This document shows, one piece after another, positions 1 through 5,050 of a stretch of DNA of 5,050 bases (position 1 is the first letter of the stretch; the number at the start of each line of letters is the position of its first letter). The DNA is from Actinomycetes bacterium (lineage in GTDB: Bacteria; Actinomycetota; Acidimicrobiia; Acidimicrobiales; Palsa-688). The translations under genes and the position numbers were made by a program. The notes below the pieces were generated by a model. It worked only from the letters and a program-made list of their open reading frames with translations. It did no database searches and was not told where the DNA came from. The DNA is taken from positions 1 to 5,050 of the forward strand of contig JAKAXG010000393.1 of the NCBI GenBank assembly GCA_021827225.1, in the 5' to 3' direction.

Positions 1-581
1 GGCGGGGGCTCGGTCACCGGTTCCTCCGCCACATCGAGCGGGCTCGGGTGCTGTTGATCCTGATCGACCTGAGCCCCACCGAGGGGCGCCCGCCGGCGGA
101 GCAGGAGGCGGTGCTGCTCGACGAGCTGGGCCGCTACCAACCCGACCTGCTGGCCCGGCCCCGGCTGGTGGTCGGCTCCAAGGCCGACGAGGCCGACGAG
201 GCCGGCCCCGGCGCTGGGTGGGATGGTGTGAGGGTCTCCGCGCTCACCGGCGACGGGCTCCGGCCGCTCCTCGGCTCGCTGGCCGGGATGGTGCAGAAGG
301 CGCGGGAGGACCTCGGCCCCACCGGGCGGCGTTTCGTGGTGCACCGGCCCGAGCCGGCCGGGGTGGCGGTCGGGCGCGACACCGACGGAGCCTGGGTGGT
401 GCAGGGGCGGGCCGCGGCCCGGGCGGTGGCCCTGTCCGACCTGACCATCCCCGAGGCCCTCGAATACGCCCAGGCCCGCCTGCGCAGCCTGGGCGTGGAC
501 CGGGCCCTGGCCCGGGCCGGTGCCCGCTCGGGGGAGCTGGTGCGCATCGGCACATTCGAGTTCGAGTACGAACCGGACTGA
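1..581 (+). CDS. obgE: Obg-family GTPase (CgtA/ObgE), C-terminal part; 5' end outside the window
   Basis: Partial gene; the first complete codon is at position 3, and 192 residues are visible before the TGA at 579-581. The visible protein opens with GLGHRFLRHIER, the stretch that in Obg proteins follows the G3 (DxPG) motif, so the glycine-rich Obg fold and G1-G3 lie upstream. The core strand LLILIDLSP follows. The G4 guanine-recognition motif is SKAD (177-188) instead of the canonical NKxD, and G5 is SAL (237-245). From about 333 to the stop runs an OCT domain, opening FVVHRPEP and ending IGTFEFEYEPD, which is typical of longer actinobacterial and Bacillus-type Obg proteins. Obg GTPases bind the 50S ribosomal subunit and link its assembly to (p)ppGpp and growth control; that role is family knowledge. 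Obg followed by proB is a familiar actinobacterial order. The family call is very secure; the altered G4 is discussed as a finding. Confidence 0.96.
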   Translation, partial: RGLGHRFLRHIERARVLLILIDLSPTEGRPPAEQEAVLLDELGRYQPDLLARPRLVVGSKADEADEAGPGAGWDGVRVSALTGDGLRPLLGSLAGMVQKAREDLGPTGRRFVVHRPEPAGVAVGRDTDGAWVVQGRAAARAVALSDLTIPEALEYAQARLRSLGVDRALARAGARSGELVRIGTFEFEYEPD

Positions 582-622
582 TGCCGACCCTGCCCGCCTC
601 GCGCCCTTCCGGCGGTAGCTAG

Positions 623-1717
623 ATGGCCGGCCGCCTCGTCGTGGCCAAGATCGGCACCTCGTCGCTCACCGACGACGGTGGCCGCATAGTCGCGGCGGCC
701 ATCGGGAAGCTGTGCGCCGAGGTCGCCGAGTTGCGGCGCTCCGGCGACCGGGTGGTGGTGGTCACCAGCGGCGCTATCGCCGCCGGCCTGCCGGTGCTGG
801 GGCTGGACCGGCCGTCGGACCCGGCGGTGCTGCAGGCGGTGTCGGCGGTGGGGCAGGCCCACCTCGTCGACCACTACAACCGGGCCCTGGCCGCCCACGG
901 CCTGGTCGGCGGCCAGGTGCTGCTGGCCCCGCTCGACTTCGTCAACCGCCGCCAGTACCTCCACGCCCGCCAGACGCTGCAGGTCCTGCTCGAGCTGGGC
1001 GTGGTCCCGGTCGTCAACGAGAACGATGCCGTCGCTGACGACGAGATCCGCTTCGGTGACAACGACCGGCTGGCCGCCCTGGTCTCGCACCTGCTCACCG
1101 CCGACGCCCTGGTCCTGCTCACCGACCAGGCCGGCCTGCTCACGGGAGATCCCCGCCTGGACGAGCAGGCGTCGCTGATCGAGGAGATCGTCGCCGTGGA
1201 CCATGAGCTCGAGGCGCTGGCCGGAGGGGCCGGTACGGCCCGTGGCAGCGGGGGGATGGCCTCGAAGCTGGCGGCCGCCAAGATCGCCGCCTGGTCGGGG
1301 GTGCGGGCGGTGATCGCCTCCGCCGCCCGCCCCGGGGTACTGGTCGAAGCGGTGGAAGGCGTGGCCGGGGTGGGAACCGTGTTCGTTCCCCGCTCGCAGC
1401 GGCTGCCGGCCCGCAAGCTGTGGATAGCCTTCGCCGTGGGCTCGTCGGGCACCGTCGTAGTCGACGAGGGGGCCAAGCGGGCCCTGATGGAGCGGGGGGT
1501 GTCGCTGCTCACAGCCGGCGTCGTGGACGCCCTCGGGTCCTTCGACGCCGACGACGCGGTGGAGCTGGCCGGCCCCGACGGGCAGGTGTTCGCCAAGGGC
1601 CTGGCCCGCCATCCGGCCGGGCAGGTCAAGGAACTGGCCGGCCGGCGCAGCGCCGACCTGCCCGCGGACACCGTCGCCGAGGTGGTGCACCGCGACGACC
1701 TGGTGATCCTGCCGTAG
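623..1717 (+). CDS. proB: Glutamate 5-kinase (ProB) with C-terminal PUA domain
   Basis: First step of proline synthesis in the cytoplasm: ATP-dependent phosphorylation of L-glutamate to gamma-glutamyl phosphate, passed to ProA. The 364 residues are close to the E. coli length (367). The amino-acid kinase domain spans about residues 4-255: Lys9 in AKIGTSSLT, Ser49 in VTSGAIAAG, Asp135 in NENDAV, Asn147-Asp148 in FGDND, and Lys215 in GSGGMASK. These correspond to E. coli Lys10, Ser50, Asp137, Asn149-Asp150 and Lys217, so it should be active. After the LPARKLWIAF linker a PUA domain covers about 275-355. The ATG at 623 is chosen because an in-frame TAG directly precedes it and homology begins within a few residues. 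Only a weak GGCGG (611-615) could serve as ribosome binding site, so translation may depend on the upstream Obg gene, 41 bp away. Feedback inhibition by proline is usual for the family. proA is not adjacent; it begins about 2.9 kb downstream. Confidence 0.98.
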   Translation: MAGRLVVAKIGTSSLTDDGGRIVAAAIGKLCAEVAELRRSGDRVVVVTSGAIAAGLPVLGLDRPSDPAVLQAVSAVGQAHLVDHYNRALAAHGLVGGQVLLAPLDFVNRRQYLHARQTLQVLLELGVVPVVNENDAVADDEIRFGDNDRLAALVSHLLTADALVLLTDQAGLLTGDPRLDEQASLIEEIVAVDHELEALAGGAGTARGSGGMASKLAAAKIAAWSGVRAVIASAARPGVLVEAVEGVAGVGTVFVPRSQRLPARKLWIAFAVGSSGTVVVDEGAKRALMERGVSLLTAGVVDALGSFDADDAVELAGPDGQVFAKGLARHPAGQVKELAGRRSADLPADTVAEVVHRDDLVILP

Positions 1718-1748
1718 GGAACTGCTCCGTCTGCTCGATCCGGCGGCG

Positions 1749-1778
1749 GTCCCGTAGGGGACGGGCGCTCCCCGCCCG
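1749..1778 (+). terminator. Tandem G+C-rich hairpins after proB (possible terminator or structured leader)
   Basis: Starting 31 bp after the proB stop, GTCCC (1749-1753) and GGGAC (1758-1762) pair around a GTAG loop. Immediately after it, CGGGCG (1762-1767) pairs with CGCCCG (1773-1778) around CTCCC. A third pairing, GGGGA (1757-1761) with TCCCC (1769-1773), would exclude both. There is no T-run, so this is not a classical intrinsic terminator; G+C-rich actinobacteria often use hairpins without one. It could end the obg-proB transcript or fold in the leader of gnd. Stems of 5-6 bp can arise by chance in DNA this rich in G+C, hence low confidence. Confidence 0.35.
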
Positions 1779-1823
1779 GGTAGGTACCAACCGGTCTGGC
1801 AGGATGAGCCGGTAGCTACCAAC
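1779..1823 (+). repeat. Pair of 13-bp direct repeats upstream of gnd (possible operator)
   Basis: GGTAGGTACCAAC (1779-1791) and GGTAGCTACCAAC (1811-1823) differ at one base and start 32 bp apart, about three helical turns, so both would face the same side of the DNA. The second copy contains a perfect 10-bp palindrome, GGTAGCTACC (1811-1820), and the first contains GGTACC. The second copy ends just before the gnd ribosome binding site. The arrangement resembles tandem binding sites for a dimeric regulator. No regulator is encoded nearby, so the function is an inference. I found no convincing -10 box of the TANNNT form in this spacer. Confidence 0.45.
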
Positions 1824-1825
1824 AC

Positions 1826-1832
1826 AGGGAGG
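1826..1832 (+). promoter_or_regulatory. Strong ribosome binding site of gnd
   Basis: AGGGAGG closely matches the anti-Shine-Dalgarno complement and ends 6 bp before a GTG at 1839. It fixes that GTG as the start of gnd. It is the only strong ribosome binding site in the window: proB, pspA and proA lack a well-placed one. This suggests that gnd is translated from its own leader and does not rely on coupling. Confidence 0.85.
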
Positions 1833-1838
1833 CACCAA

Positions 1839-2855
1839 GTGCAACTCGGCATGGTCGGTCTGGGCAGGATGGGCGCGAACCTGGTGCGCCGACTCATGCG
1901 GGACGGGCACGAGTGCGTCGTCTACGACGTCAACGCCGACGCGGTCAGGGATCTGGAGAAGGAGGGGGCCACCGGTGCCACCACGGTCGAGGAGTTCGTC
2001 GGCAAGCTCCAGAAGCCCCGGGCCGCGTGGGTCATGGTCCCGGCCGCCTACACCGGCGAGACGGTCGACCGTATCGCCGCCGCGATGGAGCCGGGCGACA
2101 TCATCATCGATGGGGGGAACTCCTACTACCACGACGACATCCGCAAGGCGGCCCAGCTGAAGGAGAAGGGCATCCACTACGTCGATGTCGGTACCAGCGG
2201 AGGCGTGTTCGGCCTGGAGCGGGGCTACTGCCTGATGATCGGCGGCGAGGACCAGGTCGTCGACCACCTCGATCCCATCTTCAGGACGGTCGCCCCCGGG
2301 GTGGACGCCGCCCCCCGGACCGACGGGCGCACCGGCGAGCCCTCATCCGCCGAGCGGGGTTACCTCCACTGCGGCCCGAACGGCGCCGGCCACTTCGTCA
2401 AGATGGTCCACAACGGTATCGAGTACGGCATCATGGCCGCCTACGCCGAGGGGCTGAACATCCTGCACAGGGCCAACGTCGGCAACGACCCCGACGTGGT
2501 GTCCGACGCCGAGACCACCCCGCTGGCCCACCCCGAGTACTACAGGTACGACATCGACACCGCTGAGGTGGCTGAGGTGTGGCGGCGGGGGAGCGTGATC
2601 GCCTCGTGGCTGCTCGACCTGACCGCCCACGCCCTGCGCCAGGATCCCAAGCTGGAGGGCTTCGCCGGGCGGGTCTCCGACTCCGGGGAGGGCCGCTGGA
2701 CGCTGATGGCGGCCATCGACGAGGCGGTGCCGGCCCACGTGCTGAGCGCCGCCCTGTTCGAGCGGTTCTCCTCGCGGGGACAGGCCGACTTCGCCGACAG
2801 GGTCCTCTCCGCCATGCGCAAGGAGTTCGGGGGGCACTCAGAGAAGGCGTCCTAG
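1839..2855 (+). CDS. gnd: 6-phosphogluconate dehydrogenase, decarboxylating, short NAD-type
   Basis: Oxidises and decarboxylates 6-phosphogluconate to ribulose 5-phosphate in the oxidative pentose phosphate pathway (cytoplasm). The 338 residues fit the short class (about 300-340); the E. coli-type enzyme has about 470 and a larger helical C-terminal domain. The N-terminal Rossmann domain opens with GLGRMG (residues 7-12). Asp30, in VVYDVN at the end of the second strand, sits where NADP-dependent enzymes have Asn-Arg, so NAD is the probable cofactor. Then come IDGGNS (90-95), the short-class substrate motif [12 protein letters not shown] (118-129), and [13 protein letters not shown] (185-197), whose Lys188 and Glu195 match the catalytic Lys183 and Glu190 of sheep 6PGDH. 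The C-terminus has SDSGEGRWT and ends near FGGH. The GTG start is set by the AGGGAGG at 1826-1832. The gene lies 121 bp after proB, probably as its own transcription unit, and faces pspA tail to tail. Function is secure; cofactor choice is inferred. Confidence 0.95.
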   Translation: MQLGMVGLGRMGANLVRRLMRDGHECVVYDVNADAVRDLEKEGATGATTVEEFVGKLQKPRAAWVMVPAAYTGETVDRIAAAMEPGDIIIDGGNSYYHDDIRKAAQLKEKGIHYVDVGTSGGVFGLERGYCLMIGGEDQVVDHLDPIFRTVAPGVDAAPRTDGRTGEPSSAERGYLHCGPNGAGHFVKMVHNGIEYGIMAAYAEGLNILHRANVGNDPDVVSDAETTPLAHPEYYRYDIDTAEVAEVWRRGSVIASWLLDLTAHALRQDPKLEGFAGRVSDSGEGRWTLMAAIDEAVPAHVLSAALFERFSSRGQADFADRVLSAMRKEFGGHSEKAS

Positions 2856-2875
2856 CCCCCAGCTCGGCCTTACGG

Positions 2876-2894
2876 CCCCCGCCTTCGGCGGGGG
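2876..2894. terminator. Hairpin between gnd and pspA, probable bidirectional terminator
   Basis: CCCCCGCC (2876-2883) pairs perfectly with GGCGGGGG (2887-2894) around a TTC loop. This is an 8-bp all-G/C stem, 20 bp after the gnd stop and 36 bp after the pspA stop on the other strand. Being an inverted repeat between convergent genes, it can act on both transcripts. Neither side has a T-run. A smaller stem, GGCC-TTAC-GGCC (2866-2877), overlaps its left edge and could compete. This is the strongest hairpin I found between genes. Confidence 0.65.
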
Positions 2895-2905
2895 ACAGCG
2901 GCTCC

Positions 2906-2926
2906 GGCCCGTTCGGCTAGAGGGCC
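2906..2926. other. Minor inverted repeat next to the gnd/pspA terminator
   Basis: GGCCC (2906-2910) and GGGCC (2922-2926) could form a 5-bp stem with an 11-base loop just beyond the end of pspA. On the minus strand it would lie between the pspA stop and the larger hairpin, possibly as a second terminator element. The stem is short and the loop long, so it may be chance. Confidence 0.2.
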
Positions 2927-2930
2927 TCGA

Positions 2931-3743
2931 TCACTCTTCGGCGGCCGTCTGCTGCTCCGTCTCGCCTGCGCCGGGGTGCAGCTCGCCGGCGTTGGGGCTC
3001 GACAGCTCGCCGCCCTCGCCCATCCCGAGTTCGGCGCGCATGGAATCCAGCCGGCTGCGGGCCTCGGAGCCCATGGCCGCCTGCTGCACCTCGAGCATCC
3101 GGGACTCGACGGTCTGGCCGCTCAGCTCCGAGGTGCCGATGGCCTTGGCGTAGCGGGCCTCGATCTTCTCCCGGACCTGATCCAGGGACGGGGCGCTCTG
3201 GTCGACGGTGGCGCTGAGCGTGCTCATGGCCCGGTTGAGCTGCTCCTGCATCTTGGCCTGGTCCAGCTGGGAGAGGAGCTTCTGGCGCTCGGCCAGCTTC
3301 TGCTGCAGGGCCAGCGAGTTCTGCTGTACCGCAGACCGCGCCTGCTCGGCGGCCTGGGCGGACTGCAGGCTGAGGGTCTTCAGGTCGTCCACCTGGTTCT
3401 CGGTGGCGATCAGGCGGTTGGCGAACGCCTCGGCCGTCTGGTTGTACTCCCTGGCCTTGGCCGCGTCACCGGCCTTCTCCGCCTCCTGGGCCATCAACAG
3501 CGCCTGTCGGGTGGACTGGTTGACCTTCTCCAGCTCCTCCATGGCCCGGTTCAGCTGCAGCTCGTTCTGCTTCTGGTTGGCCACCACGTTGGCCGCCTGC
3601 TCGACCAGGCGCCGGTGCTGCTCCTGGGCGTCGGCTATGGCCTGCTCCAGCTGCACCTTGGGGTCGGCGCTGGCTTCGAAGCGGCTCTCGGTCTTGGCGG
3701 TGAAGTATTTCCAGCGCCGGCGCAGCACGTCGATCATGCCCAT
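2931..3743 (-). CDS. pspA: PspA/IM30 (Vipp1) family membrane-stress protein
   Basis: PspA/IM30 proteins are ESCRT-III-like, coiled-coil peripheral membrane proteins that assemble on the inner face of the cytoplasmic membrane and limit damage under envelope stress (family knowledge). The 270 residues begin with an amphipathic, membrane-binding-type helix (MGMIDVLRRRWKYF), then ADPKVQLEQAI (26-36), the usual start of the helical hairpin. Almost uninterrupted coiled coil runs to about 175, rich in Gln, Ala, Glu and Lys. The segments AGDAAKAREYN (91-101), KLLSQLDQAKMQEQ (155-168) and EKIEARYAKAIG (192-203) closely resemble mycobacterial PspA (Rv2744c, also about 270 residues as I recall). The last 30 residues are Gly/Glu-rich and probably disordered. 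The reading frame stays open further upstream, but that part is arginine/proline/tryptophan-rich, unlike PspA, and overlaps the real upstream gene. The ATG at 3743-3741 fits family starts; ATG 3737 is a second option. No clear ribosome binding site precedes it, and the upstream gene stops 10 bp earlier, so translational coupling is likely. Confidence 0.94.
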   Translation of the reverse strand: MGMIDVLRRRWKYFTAKTESRFEASADPKVQLEQAIADAQEQHRRLVEQAANVVANQKQNELQLNRAMEELEKVNQSTRQALLMAQEAEKAGDAAKAREYNQTAEAFANRLIATENQVDDLKTLSLQSAQAAEQARSAVQQNSLALQQKLAERQKLLSQLDQAKMQEQLNRAMSTLSATVDQSAPSLDQVREKIEARYAKAIGTSELSGQTVESRMLEVQQAAMGSEARSRLDSMRAELGMGEGGELSSPNAGELHPGAGETEQQTAAEE

Positions 3744-3753
3744 GGCGCCAATG

Positions 3754-4569
3754 CTACGGCGTTGTCGGTTCCGGCGGTGATCCGGCCGTCTCCGAGACCG
3801 CCGCCCGCAGGGCGGCCACCTCGTCGCCCAGCTGCTCCAGGGACGAGAAGACGGCGTCCGCACCGCCGGTTTCTCCGCCGAGGGCCAGCAGGCCGGTGAC
3901 GCTGGCGTCCAGGCCGGCCACCGCCGCCCGCAGCCGGTCCAGCAGCCCGGCGGCCGCCTGCTCGGACTGCCGGACGGCCCGCAGCTGGGCCGCCACCGCC
4001 GCCTCCCGGCGGTCCAGGTCACCGGCGGCCTCCGGTCCCCCCGAGGCCCGCTCGGCGGCGATCAGCTTCAACTCGGCTGAGAGCCCCTCGGCCGTCGGCC
4101 GGCCGGCCTGGGAGGTCGCTCCCGTCCAGCCGGTCATGGCCGCCCCCCGCCTGGCCATGGACGCCAGCCCGGCCACGTCGCTCCAGACCTCCGGCTGGAG
4201 GGACAACAACCGCTCCCGCAGCGGCCCGGGAGGCCACTCCGACACCACCTGGTCGAACCTGGTCTGGGCGCCGGCGAGCTGCTGGAGCAGCGGACGCCAC
4301 GGCTCGGGGACCGACCACGGGTCTATCCCGGCCGGCCGGGGCCGGCCGGCCTCCTCTCTGCGCCGGGACGCCAGCGCAGCGGCGGCCATACGGGCGGACC
4401 AGCCGGCGAGAGCCAGGACGACCGCCACCACCCAGGTGTGGAAGACCAGCACCCCGATCACGGCCCCGGCGGCGACGAGCGCCGCGGCGCTGGGCGAGAC
4501 GGCGGCCCGGAGCATGCCCGGCCGCACCGCCATCTCCCGGGGGCGGGCCGGTTCGGGGAGGTTCGTCAC
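3754..4569 (-). CDS. Membrane protein upstream of pspA, probable PspA partner
   Basis: I do not recognise a named family with certainty. The 271 residues have a short charged N-terminus, then a long hydrophobic stretch (about 26-58, broken by HTW at 44-46). This could be one long or two short membrane segments forming a hairpin, followed by a positive ASRRRE stop-transfer patch (67-72). The cytoplasmic part carries [13 protein letters not shown] (82-94) and [10 protein letters not shown] (113-122), a pattern I associate with conserved actinobacterial proteins of unknown function. From about 160 to 262 it is Ala/Glu/Arg-rich and probably coiled coil, and the tail is Pro-rich. It precedes pspA by 10 bp on the same strand, so the two are very probably co-transcribed. 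By position, size and topology it may play the role of mycobacterial PspM (Rv2743c), the integral membrane partner of PspA; this is inference, and there the order is pspA first. The GTG at 4569-4567 is the first possible start, since an in-frame TAG lies two codons upstream. It probably begins a leaderless message. Confidence 0.85.
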   Translation of the reverse strand: MTNLPEPARPREMAVRPGMLRAAVSPSAAALVAAGAVIGVLVFHTWVVAVVLALAGWSARMAAAALASRRREEAGRPRPAGIDPWSVPEPWRPLLQQLAGAQTRFDQVVSEWPPGPLRERLLSLQPEVWSDVAGLASMARRGAAMTGWTGATSQAGRPTAEGLSAELKLIAAERASGGPEAAGDLDRREAAVAAQLRAVRQSEQAAAGLLDRLRAAVAGLDASVTGLLALGGETGGADAVFSSLEQLGDEVAALRAAVSETAGSPPEPTTP

Positions 4570-4577
4570 CGGCTACC

Positions 4578-4583
4578 AGGCTA
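4578..4583 (-). promoter_or_regulatory. Predicted -10 box (TAGCCT) of the membrane protein-pspA unit
   Basis: Read on the minus strand, TAGCCT (4583 to 4578) fits the actinobacterial TANNNT -10 pattern. Its last base is followed by exactly 8 bp and then the GTG start at 4569, so transcription would begin at or next to the start codon and give a leaderless mRNA. No convincing -35 box is visible. The same box, in mirror image and at the same distance, precedes proA. Confidence 0.5.
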
Positions 4584-4627
4584 CGACCTGGCCGTGCCGG
4601 GCCTGAGAACGGCCCTGCGGCCCGGAG

Positions 4628-4633
4628 TAGCCT
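4628..4633 (+). promoter_or_regulatory. Predicted -10 box (TAGCCT) of proA
   Basis: TAGCCT fits TANNNT and is followed by 8 bp and the ATG at 4642, the spacing expected for a leaderless transcript. A possible -35 box, CTGAGA (4603-4608, four of six matches to TTGACA), lies 19 bp upstream, slightly far. A GGAG at 4636-4639 is only 2 bp from the ATG and too close to be a normal ribosome binding site, which also favours a leaderless start. Confidence 0.5.
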
Positions 4634-4641
4634 CTGGAGCG

Positions 4642-5050
4642 ATGACGGCTACACCGGTGCCGGAGCTGGGCAGGCGGGCCAAGGAGGCGGCCCGGTTGCT
4701 GGCGACCGCTTCGAGCGGCGCCAGGGATGCCGCCCTCCACGCCGCCGCTGACCTGCTCGAGGCCCGGACCGAGCAGGTGCTGGAGGCCAACCGGCAGGAC
4801 CTGGCGGCGGCCGAGCAGTCGGGGACGCCCTCCCCGGTGGTGGACCGGCTGCGCCTCACCGACAGCCGGGTCGGGGCCATGGCCGCCGGCCTCCGCCAGG
4901 TGGCGGCGTTGCCCGACCCGGTCGGCCAGGTGGTGGACGGGTGGGTCCGGCCGAACGGCCTCGAGATCCGCCAGGTGCGGGTCCCGCTCGGCGTGGTGGC
5001 CATCATCTACGAGAACCGCCCGAACGTCACGAGTGACGCGGCCGGGCATG
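4642..5050 (+). CDS. proA: Gamma-glutamyl phosphate reductase (ProA), N-terminal part; 3' end outside the window
   Basis: Second step of proline synthesis: NADPH-dependent reduction of gamma-glutamyl phosphate to glutamate-5-semialdehyde, which cyclises to pyrroline-5-carboxylate. The window holds 136 of roughly 420 residues. Visible family features in order are the helical start [13 protein letters not shown] (9-21), [12 protein letters not shown] (48-59), [12 protein letters not shown] (66-77), [17 protein letters not shown] (91-107), and the signature [17 protein letters not shown] (114-130), matching E. coli VPLGVVGVIYEARPNVT. The catalytic cysteine and most of the nucleotide site lie beyond the edge. 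ATG 4642 fits the usual start. An in-frame GTG at 4594 would add 16 residues without family support or a ribosome binding site, and would remove the TAGCCT box from the promoter position. Its partner proB lies upstream at 623-1717, so the proline genes form two units. proA is divergent from the membrane protein-pspA unit across 72 bp. Confidence 0.96.
   Translation, partial: MTATPVPELGRRAKEAARLLATASSGARDAALHAAADLLEARTEQVLEANRQDLAAAEQSGTPSPVVDRLRLTDSRVGAMAAGLRQVAALPDPVGQVVDGWVRPNGLEIRQVRVPLGVVAIIYENRPNVTSDAAGH

Noticed and set aside
1718..1838. A TANNNT-type promoter for gnd
   Set aside because: I found no TANNNT match in the spacer. CAGGAT (1800-1805) is one base off TAGGAT but lacks a supporting -35 box.
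134..1897. A 587-codon open frame on the minus strand opposite the Obg gene and proB
   Set aside because: Long antisense frames are expected at this G+C content. The translation is rich in Arg, Gly, Pro and His without any recognisable domain, while the plus strand encodes clear Obg and ProB.
1626..2267. A 213-codon minus-strand frame rich in Val and Asp opposite the proB end and gnd start
   Set aside because: It looks protein-like in composition but crosses two genes and their spacer and matches no family I recognise. It is best explained as an antisense artefact.
2976..3899. A Leu/Gly-rich 307-codon plus-strand frame opposite pspA
   Set aside because: It mirrors the Gln/Glu/Lys-rich coiled coil of PspA, which produces Leu-rich antisense. 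It has no family resemblance, and it spans the ends of two convincing minus-strand genes.
3744..4022. A 93-residue N-terminal extension of PspA
   Set aside because: The frame is open, but the peptide is Arg/Pro/Trp-rich, unlike any PspA, and overlaps the real membrane protein gene in another frame. Family proteins start near the ATG at 3743.
4594..4641. An in-frame GTG at 4594 as the proA start
   Set aside because: It adds 16 residues outside the usual ProA start, has no ribosome binding site, and would place the TAGCCT box inside the gene.
4573..5049. Minus-strand open frames opposite proA
   Set aside because: They have no recognisable features and lie fully antisense to a clear ProA coding sequence.
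1..5050. Mobile elements, CRISPR arrays, toxin-antitoxin or defence genes, tRNA or rRNA
   Set aside because: No transposase-like protein, terminal inverted repeats, regularly spaced repeats or RNA-gene signatures were seen. All substantial coding space is taken by six chromosomal genes.

Overview
The window is about 5 kb of very G+C-rich chromosomal DNA. Third codon positions are almost always G or C, starts are mixed ATG/GTG, and every gene makes sense as housekeeping or envelope maintenance. The protein types point to an actinobacterium: an Obg GTPase followed by proB, a short-form 6-phosphogluconate dehydrogenase, and a PspA that resembles the mycobacterial protein in its N-terminus and its length. 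The loose operon structure, with proB and proA separated, suggests a deep or uncultured actinobacterial lineage (Acidimicrobiia-like), but I cannot fix the class from sequence alone. I see no transposon, phage gene, CRISPR array, tRNA or rRNA.

Layout, left to right: (1) the 3' end of an Obg-family GTPase gene (+, to 581), entering from outside the window. (2) proB, glutamate 5-kinase (+, 623-1717), 41 bp downstream and probably co-transcribed. (3) A 121-bp spacer with overlapping G+C-rich hairpins and a 13-bp direct repeat, leading into (4) gnd, a short NAD-type 6-phosphogluconate dehydrogenase (+, 1839-2855) with a strong ribosome binding site. (5) A 75-bp convergent spacer with a perfect 8-bp hairpin that could end transcription from both sides. 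(6) On the minus strand, a two-gene unit read from 4569 to 2931: a 271-residue membrane protein, then pspA (270 residues) after a 10-bp gap. (7) A 72-bp divergent spacer with two mirror-image TAGCCT boxes, each exactly 8 bp before a start codon. (8) The 5' part of proA (+, 4642 to the window edge).

How the genes work together: ProB and ProA catalyse consecutive steps from glutamate to glutamate-5-semialdehyde in proline synthesis, but here they are separated by about 2.9 kb carrying gnd (oxidative pentose phosphate pathway) and an inverted PspA pair (membrane stress). The two minus-strand genes look like an effector and its membrane partner. No whole new system is evident. The points most worth checking are the mirrored, probably leaderless, divergent promoters; the altered guanine-recognition motif and short G4-G5 segment of Obg; the PspA/membrane-protein pair; and the repeats and hairpins ahead of gnd. 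There is no gene-free stretch longer than about 120 bp.
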